From NCBI GenBank assembly GCA_025331445.1, contig JAIWNE010000085.1:1-64000 (forward strand): 64,000 nucleotides of DNA. The letters run 5' to 3'. The notes beneath the pieces were generated by a model. That model saw nothing but the letters and a program-made list of their open reading frames with translations, was not told where the DNA came from and made no database searches. This document shows, piece by piece, positions 56,730 through 64,000 of the stretch. Position 1 is the first letter of the stretch. The number at the start of each line of letters is the position of its first letter. The position numbers were made by a program, and so were the translations under genes. The stretch is from Blakeslea trispora (lineage: Eukaryota; Mucoromycota; Mucoromycetes; Mucorales; Choanephoraceae).

Positions 56730-57943
56730 ATGCCTCTTCATTTTTACTTTATTTTCATTGCATGCATCTTTAGACTTCAAGGTCTATTGGCTCAACCTAT
56801 TCAAAACCGTGTTATTTCATTTGATACAATCTATGCCTTTGGTGATTCTTATACAGATAATTTCTCTCTAGATCAATTCTATAAACAAAATTTACAGCAC
56901 ATAGACAAAAACAGGTAAAAAAAAAAAAGAGAAAAGCTGAACAAAAGGAGTGAAATTTAACCTTCTTGTTAGTACTTCTTCTCTTTTTCCTGATCATGTA
57001 AGCTTTAAGAAAACCGATAAAAACTCTTTATTCATTGTGTCTTTTTGAAAGGTGAAACGTTATACCAATGGTCCGTTATGGATAGAGGATTTAGCCATTC
57101 AGTTCAATCAAGCGACTCTTTATGACTTTGCTCGATCTGGGGCAACATCCAATAACGTAAGCAGAATAGTAAAAGAAACCAGTAATAGTAGTGTTGACAT
57201 CATCTATAGAGTCTAATTTTCAGGTCAACACAGGACATCAATATGCAAATCACCGCTTATAATCAATCTGATGTCATTCAAGAAACCAAGTCTAATGCTG
57301 TCTATTGTTTTTGGATTGGTGTGAATGACATGGATGTCTTGTTTCAACAACACCCTGATAACTCTACCGAAAGACAATATCTTTTCAATCAAATCTTGGA
57401 CTCTATTCAATATGAATTGGTAATAGCTTGATTTCTTTTTTTTTTTTAAAAAAAAGGCGAGTTTCTTATTTTCTGGTTACACAACAGACAAGACTTTATG
57501 ACATAGGTGCTCGACATATAGTGTTGATGGGATTGATTCCATTACAGGAATTACCGAAATACAATACAGCATCTATTCAGGCAGACAGCCGAGAGAATCT
57601 AAAACAACTGGTGTTGGACTACAATGATCGATTGATCAAGATAAAGCACACTTGGGATCAACAGTATAAAGATGCAACCATGTTATTCTTCAATACCTAT
57701 CAACAGTTTTATCGTCTTTTTGACTCGGATACCATTACCATTAATACCAAGACACATTGCCATCAAGAAACTGATTGTGATGGGTAAGGAAACGGACAGT
57801 CTTTTTTGGAATGACAAGTGTAATTCATATTTTAATTTTTTTTTCTTAGTTATATCTGGTGGGATGATTTACATCCAACAACTGGTACACATCAAAAGAT
57901 AGCCAATGCTGTTTCTGAAGCTATTCGTCAGACACAATGGTAG
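56730..57943 (+). CDS. secreted GDSL-type lipase/esterase (SGNH hydrolase)
   Basis: Exons 56730-56914, 57052-57156, 57234-57419, 57488-57783 and 57850-57943. A signal peptide (MPLHFYFIFIACIFRLQGLLA) precedes block I YAFGDSYTDN, whose Ser is the nucleophile. The Gly of block II lies in DFARSGATSNN; block III is WIGVNDMD; block V is WDDLHPTTGTH, supplying the catalytic Asp and His. These enzymes hydrolyse acyl esters outside the cell. Exons 2-5 agree in phase, but exon 1 ends two bases into a codon while exon 2 must begin at a codon boundary. Either a tiny exon is hidden between 56915 and 57051 or a one-base indel has broken the gene. The catalytic residues are otherwise complete. Confidence 0.8.
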
Positions 57944-58248
57944 ATTTCTTTATTGTTTTGTAAATAACGCATGTACATAGATAAAATTATTTCAATTAAA
58001 TCATTCAGCTATAATTATGTCATTTTGAAGAAAAAGAGCCATATTGGTTTTACCCTGCCCCTATACCATTCACTCTCTGCTCTGCTTTTTTTTTTCAAGG
58101 GAAAAATGACAACAAAAAAGAAATGATATTCTCTCTTTTTTTTATATATAGATACATATGTGTGTGTTATGTGTGTGTGTATAAATATATATATTTAAGA
58201 GAAAAGGATATGTACAAAGAGAAAATAAACAAAGAAAACAACAAGAAT
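57944..58248. other. intergenic region between convergent genes
   Basis: AT-rich with a (TG)n microsatellite at about 58157-58182. It probably holds the 3' UTRs of the GDSL lipase and the cystathionine lyase gene. Confidence 0.45.
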
Positions 58249-59519
58249 CTATGATTGCTTAAGAAGAGCACCAGACATATTCAATGCCTGTTGCAAATCT
58301 TCCAACAAATCATCTGCATCTTCAATACCAACACACAGACGAATCAAATCTTCAGGCAACTGTCTTTCAGCACGAATATGAGCGGGAATAGAGGCATGAG
58401 ACATACGACAGGGCATACTGATCAATGAATTGACACAACCAAAGGAAACACTAATACTCCATAACTTGGTGCCTTCCACAATACGTTCCGAGATCCCAAT
58501 ATCGCCTGTCTCAAAACTCAAAACGGCACCAGGACCCGAGGCCATAGAGGCATGTAACTCATATTGAGGATGAGAACGCAACCCAGGGAAATGAACCTTA
58601 AAGCCCTGTTGTTCCAAGAACTGAGCAATACGAATACAACTGCTCTGTTGTTTATCCATACGCACAGCCAGCGTCTTGACACCACGCAACAACAACCAAG
58701 AGTCAAAGGGACCCAAACCACAACCGGTTGCATTGATCACATAGTACAGTTGATCCCCTACAGCAGCTGATTTGGCACCAATGACACCAGCCATCAAATC
58801 ATGGTGACCGGACAGGTATTTGGTACCTGAATGATACGAGATATCGGCACCCAACTCCAAGGGTCTCTGAAGATAAGGAGACATCATGGTATTGTCGACC
58901 ACCACCAGGGCATTGGGACAACGTTCATGCACGTATTTGGAAATCGTGGGGATATCGGTAATCTTGATGAGAGGGTTAGTGGGTGACTCGAGTAAGACGA
59001 GGCGGGTCTTATCAGAGAGGAAAGGTAGGACAGATTCTGATTTGGTGGTGTCCACATGGTGTGTCTTGACGTTTTGGGATTTGGCCAAGAAGCTCAAGAG
59101 ACGGTTCGTACCGCCATACAGGTCATCGCCCGCAATGATTTCTTCTCCAGATCGGACTAGACGAGTAATTACATCCAATGCACCCATACCACTTGTGACA
59201 ACAAGTGCTCTTTCGGCACCCATAATTTTAGCCATATGGTTTTCTAATATGAAAAAAAGTGAGAAAATTGTGGATTGTCTTGTTTGGTTTGTATTTTACC
59301 AACATGAGTACGAGTAGGGTTACCACTACGCGAATAATCGTATTCTCCAGAAGCAGTAGCCCCTGTTTGTTTAAAGGTGGCTGTTTGATAGATAGGCACT
59401 GAGGCAGCATGATGTGGGTCGTCTGAGTTATCGACAGTGACCACTTCTGTAGCAAAACGATATCTTCTAGGTGTAGTACTCATGATAGAAGAAGGTGGTG
59501 AAGCAATCATATCAGTCAT
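58249..59519 (-). CDS. STR3: cystathionine beta-lyase (PLP-dependent transsulfuration enzyme)
   Basis: Two exons, 59519-59300 and 59243-58249, join in phase and give 404 residues. The family landmarks are YSRSGNPTRTHVE, SGMGALDV, DDLYGGTNRLL, LLESPTNPLIK, VVDNTM and the cofactor-binding Lys near 215 in SGTKYLSGHHDLMAG. The enzyme cleaves cystathionine to homocysteine, pyruvate and ammonia in methionine synthesis. The combination of GDDLYGGTNRLL and LCVGIEDADDLLEDLQQAL matches the fungal beta-lyase group better than gamma-lyase or gamma-synthase, but substrate preference cannot be proven from motifs. There is no strong organelle signal. The start at 59519 gives a normal length. Confidence 0.85.
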
Positions 59520-59713
59520 TAGTTTTTTTTTTGTTTCGATTTAATAATGAAAAAGAAAGAAAGAAAGAGTTGTGTTTTTTAATTGAGAGAATTATATACA
59601 AAAAAAAAAAAAGATGAAAGATCAAAAAAGAGGTTTTGCTTGAATGAGTTTAAGCCAATCAAATAAAAGATTGATGGTAAATTTCATCAGTAATGAGTGT
59701 TGATGTCGGAAAC

Positions 59714-62700
59714 CTAATTCACACGAAAGCCTATTGTTTTGCATTTTGGTTCTAATTTTTCTTGAGGTACATGTTCATTTGGATTGATGATAGAGGAAGA
59801 AGAAGTGGCCATCTTTTGAAAGGAAGGGGGAATCAATAAAGGTGCTGTGGTTGTATAGGCAACAGAAGAAGCAGTGGCGATGTGGATTGAAATCTCATCT
59901 AGTTCTTTCAACAGTTGACTGGTGAGACGCATATCAAAGATCTCTAATACATATTTGCGCACAGGTGATTTAAAGTGATAACTGCCTAATAATTGGCACA
60001 CAGAATAATATAAATCCACTCTTTGAAATGCATCTGGGTATACTTGTTTCAATCTAATGAAATAAAGGGAAAAAAAATGGGTTCATTTTATATAGGATAT
60101 CCCAGGCAAGTTTTTTTTTCTTTTTTTTTTTTTTACCTAGCGAGGTTTTTAGATGCTTCATTGGCTAAAATATGGTTGCTCATATCACCAATATTTTTCA
60201 AGATATCTGCGCCTACTGTATCTGCTGTAGCTGACTTTGGTAATTGAGGTGGTGCAGATAATGCGACTTCATATTTCCAATTCCGAATCTAAATGAAAAA
60301 AAAAAAGATAAGATTTTCCTTTTTTTGGTTTCTGTAATTCTTACTGTTAAAAATCGAGAAAGATTTAAGGGAACACATAAACCTTCCGGTTCACCATTAG
60401 CAGAAACAACACTTTCCCAACCAATCTCCCCCAACAACTCAACACCTTGTTGGGTCTTGGCAATCAAGCCAAGTACGAAAAAACAGGTCCCCTTGAGCGA
60501 TAAGATCTCACTGCTTTCTGCCATACTAACGATATCTTTCACAATATCCTCTTCTTCCAGGAAAGGCAAACCATTCCTTGTTGCACCAATATTACCAAGT
60601 GCCCATAATACTGCCTTGAGTTGATTGAGAGAGGCCTCTTCCTCGTTCTTGTCTAGAGGAAAATTTCGAACATAATCTGCAAATAATCTAAAATGACCCT
60701 TTTCTCGTAATAGATTACATCCTTCTTCTGTCTTTGTCAGTTCACCATAGAAATGAGGAGGTGTTAGACCATCCCCAGGTTGTCTAGTGTATACATGATT
60801 AAGCAAAAGGAAAGCCAATGAAAGTTCAAGAAAAGTTTTACTTACAATACTTCAAAATCATTTTCACTATCGACTCGTTCTTCAAATGGATTCACTGTCT
60901 TCTTTTCGGGTGTATTGATCAACGCCCTCGCCAGCGAAAGCTCTAATTGAGTTACATATTGTTGATTTCCTCTCTATATTATGCCGCACACAAAAAAAAA
61001 CAGAGAAAGTCAGACATTACCATCATCAAAAATAATAATAATAATAAAAGAAGCTTACTTCAAACCATTCATCCATTTCCTTTTGAACATAACCTAATGC
61101 ATTAAGATATCGAAAACCAGTAGAGGTCGATAAGAACCGTAATAACAAAGGATGACCGATTTCGCCTAAATGACCTAGGCTAGGTCTACACTTGACAAGT
61201 AACTCTAGATTCGCCTGTTTCTCACAAGCTTCATCCAACAAATTGACAGCTGTCTGGCAGACATCCATATGGGTATCATAGAGTTGAGTTACAAGTAATC
61301 GAATGACCCAATCATTATGTTCTGCTTCAGATTGTCGCATAATCACACCAATATGTTGTGTAGCAAACAGACGGATCGGATTATAGCCCGACGTCATGAT
61401 CTTGGACAACAAGACACGAGGATGACCATCTAGAGCGTAATCCAGATTGGTAATCATGGCCACCTTGAGATCGGTTCGGTTCTTGAGTTCGGATATCTGA
61501 TAGAAACAACTAAAGATCTTGAACTTCTCCAAGATCCGTACACCTTCCTTATATTTCGAAAAGGTACCGAGCAAGGCAAAATAACCACAGGTCAATGTAC
61601 TTTCCATACGCTCCTTTGAAAAGATCGGCTCCGTCTCAAACCCGCCATTCATCGTGAGGGGATCGAGTTCATTAAAGGCAAAGGCAATATCAAGCAACAG
61701 TTTGTTTTCAGCCAGGTATCGTACACCATCTGGATTGGATAAGAGGGTCGAGATCAAGGTACAGCCTGTCTTGACATAACGTGCAATCGTTCCTTTGGTC
61801 GCATTCATGTCTGAGAACTGATGCTTTGAGGGCCGATAGAAGGCCAAGAGTCGTTTGATGAATTTCTTGCCGCGCATGGCTTCCTCCAGTCGTCGAGGGT
61901 TCAGGAGAGGGCCCTGGAGTAACTCGATCACACTATCCCAATTCCATTTGGTATAATCCTTTGTGTTCAATACTTGTGTGTCCATCAAGAGTTGTCGGAA
62001 ATGTGTATCGTCAATCGCATAACCAATCTTCAACTTGACTTCATGTACTTTTTCTTGTGTGGTCGTGTTCAAGAGGCGTTCACCTCCTTTCAAGACATGG
62101 GCATTATTGTTGATGTAACGTGTACGTACTCGTGTCAGTTTATCGATATGAGCCAATGCAGCTGTAGCGTTATGTCGTACTTGTTCGTCTTCAAAATTGG
62201 ATGCCAAGGTAAACAGCTTGGGTAACGATTGTACCTGAATGGCCATCAAGATGGGCAAGAGGCGAGTTGAGAGCTGAAGGATTTCACCAATCAACAAGGT
62301 GGCCTTACGCGACATGTAGATATCGTCTGATTTGACCATATCGATCAATGCCATCAGAATATCCGATTCAATAAAGATGATGATGATGATACTGAGATGA
62401 TGATCCAACATCTTGAGTCTCTCTGAATTACTGGCTGTTGTGGTGCCCTTATTGAGTGAACATCGTGCATAGGCATCAGGACTGATACCGCCTGCTGCCA
62501 TGAGATTTGACATGACTGTTCCGTTCAAGACAGAGGTATGTCCTGGGCGAAGGGAAGTCTTTGTAGAGTCTGTGCTGGTGGTAGGAGCAATTTGAACTGT
62601 ATGTTGCCTGCCGGATAAAAACCCATGATAATCTTTAGGTAACTTGACTCGAAATACATCAAAAAACATATCCAATACCAATCTCTAAAGACAAGATCAA

Positions 62701-64000
62701 TTTTTTTTTCTTGGAAATGTCCCAAATAAAAAGGTTACCTGTGTTTCAGGAACAGGCATACGAAGTGCTTGTACTACAGATCGAGCTGCACGCATATTGT
62801 TTGCACTCATATAGAATATACCAGCCCAACTCTTGATCAAGGTAATGACCATTTTCGCACTGTTTTTGATCTTCTCCTCATGATTGGTTCCTTTGTTGGA
62901 TTCTGTAAAAGGTGCAATGATTGTCTCTAGTTCGACACCTGGACGAAGATAACGTCTTTTATCGGGTGTGTCCAATACATACAAGACAGATTGAATCAAG
63001 ACTTCAGAGATACCATGTTGTCCATCAATTAATGCCTGAATCAGTACACGTAGTCCCCCTGATCTAACTACCAAGGCCACATCCAAAATAGCTAAAAAAA
63101 AATCCGGATCAACATTTTCTTCAAGCCAAATCATCCCGAGTTTTTTTTTCTCTTGATACTTACTTAATTCAGCCAATGTCTCTAATGCGATATTTCGAAG
63201 TCGATTATCTGGCTGTTCTGCCATAGCGACAATGGCTCGAACAATTCCCTGATTGATATATTTTACACCTCCATATTCAATAAACGCTCGAATCAATTTC
63301 ACCGTTTGTTCTCTTTCTGGTTCATGTCCTTCCGGATCCCGTGCAAGTGCTCTGTTTTCTTGTATCAACTTCCTTTCTTTTCTTTTTCTTCCTATCATTT
63401 CTTTACCTCACACAAAAGATATCCAACTGATACATCATGATTAACTTGGCATCTTCTGGTCCTTCCACTAATAAGCGTAAGGCTCTTAAGCCCATAATCC
63501 GAATTTCTCGATGTGCACTAATGACACATTGTCGTAGACTTACCCCGAGAAAATAAAAAAATGAAAAAAAAAAGTTAGCGAACCCGATATCACTCCCCCC
63601 TCTGATATAGGTTACCAAGATACTAATTTCTTTTTTGATGTATAGGCGTCCATGCCTGTCGTGTTTTTCAAGATACGAATCAAGAGTTCCAATTTCTCTA
63701 GTTTGATTTCCTTGGGCTTATTGACAAGAGAGTCATCTGCTTCAAGATTCTGAATGATATGTTCCAATCGTTTACCCAATGGCCACTGATCTAAATGAAA
63801 TATGCGAGTTCAGACATAAAACAAAAAGGGAGTATCGACATTTAACTTGATCCTCTTTACCATCATCTGGATAAGATACATTTTCTAAGGCTGCCTTTTG
63901 TTTCCCTCTGGAAGCATTTGTATGGCTTGATCGTAATTTGGATTTCGTCTGTGCTAAAGCAGTGGGTGTGATGGCATCTGAAAAACTTGTGCCTGTATAT
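59714..64000 (-). CDS. RICTOR: RICTOR/AVO3-type subunit of TOR complex 2, N-terminal exons outside the window
   Basis: A multi-exon gene entering from beyond 64000 and ending at 59714. Coding blocks lie at about 64000-63861, 63790-63620, 63545-63400, 63365-62720, 62690-61050, 60970-60845, 60785-60350, 60290-60137 and 60050-59714. The protein is armadillo-like throughout. The diagnostic C-terminal region has LVTQLYDTHMDVCQTAVNLL, FRYLNALGYVQKEMDEWF, NPFEERVDSEND and LPPHFYGELTKTEEGCNLL, the hallmark of RICTOR, followed by ALWALGNIGAT. RICTOR is the defining scaffold of TORC2, which controls AGC kinases, actin and membrane homeostasis. The protein lacks long inserts after the core, as in other fungi. 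Exon borders are approximate; no internal stop requires a pseudogene call. Confidence 0.9.

Overview
The window looks like nuclear DNA of an early-diverging filamentous fungus, most likely Mucoromycota/Mucorales. It is AT-rich, with short GT-AG introns of about 40-80 nt, and its housekeeping proteins are clearly fungal (ATP synthase subunit g, uL14, DRS1-type helicase, RAB2, RICTOR). Its transposons are a chromodomain Ty3 element, CACTA-type Tnp2 transposases and a LINE. The genus is inferred from the overall character; no single marker settles it.

Positions 1-38000 are a nested graveyard of mobile DNA. (i) 1-1210: nonsense-interrupted DDE transposase. (ii) 1692-6741: decayed CACTA/EnSpm-like element with three collinear genes, here called A (coiled-coil accessory), Tnp2 transposase and C (unknown accessory). 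(iii) 7641-14462: a 6.8-kb palindrome whose arms each carry paralogues of A and C (A', C') but no transposase, with clustered GAGACG/CGTCTC motifs at both tips. (iv) 14463-19789: 5'-truncated LINE with coiled-coil ORF1 (one stop) and an intact endonuclease/reverse-transcriptase ORF2. (v) 19790-37994: an 18.2-kb near-perfect palindrome around a 137-bp spacer. Its arms contain a 552-bp solo LTR, a decayed Ty3 element with a nested 213-bp solo LTR, and an intact 307-codon gene resembling a tenui-/phlebovirus-type nucleocapsid protein. A young 5.2-kb Ty3 chromovirus sits in the left arm only. The right outer edge of the palindrome ends inside a tRNA-Asp(GTC) gene (37980-38051).

Positions 38052-64000 are ordinary gene-bearing chromosome: a kelch/single-TM protein, a small conserved protein, an NTF2-like protein, a low-complexity membrane-associated protein, a 74-aa small membrane protein divergent from ATP20, DRS1, RAB2 overlapping tail-to-tail with a Sos7-like kinetochore protein, uL14, a GDSL lipase, cystathionine beta-lyase and the 3' part of RICTOR. 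They show no pathway clustering.

The points of most interest are the intact virus-like nucleocapsid gene present twice inside a giant palindrome, the palindrome boundary inside a tRNA gene, and the recurring A/C accessory gene pair of CACTA-like elements.
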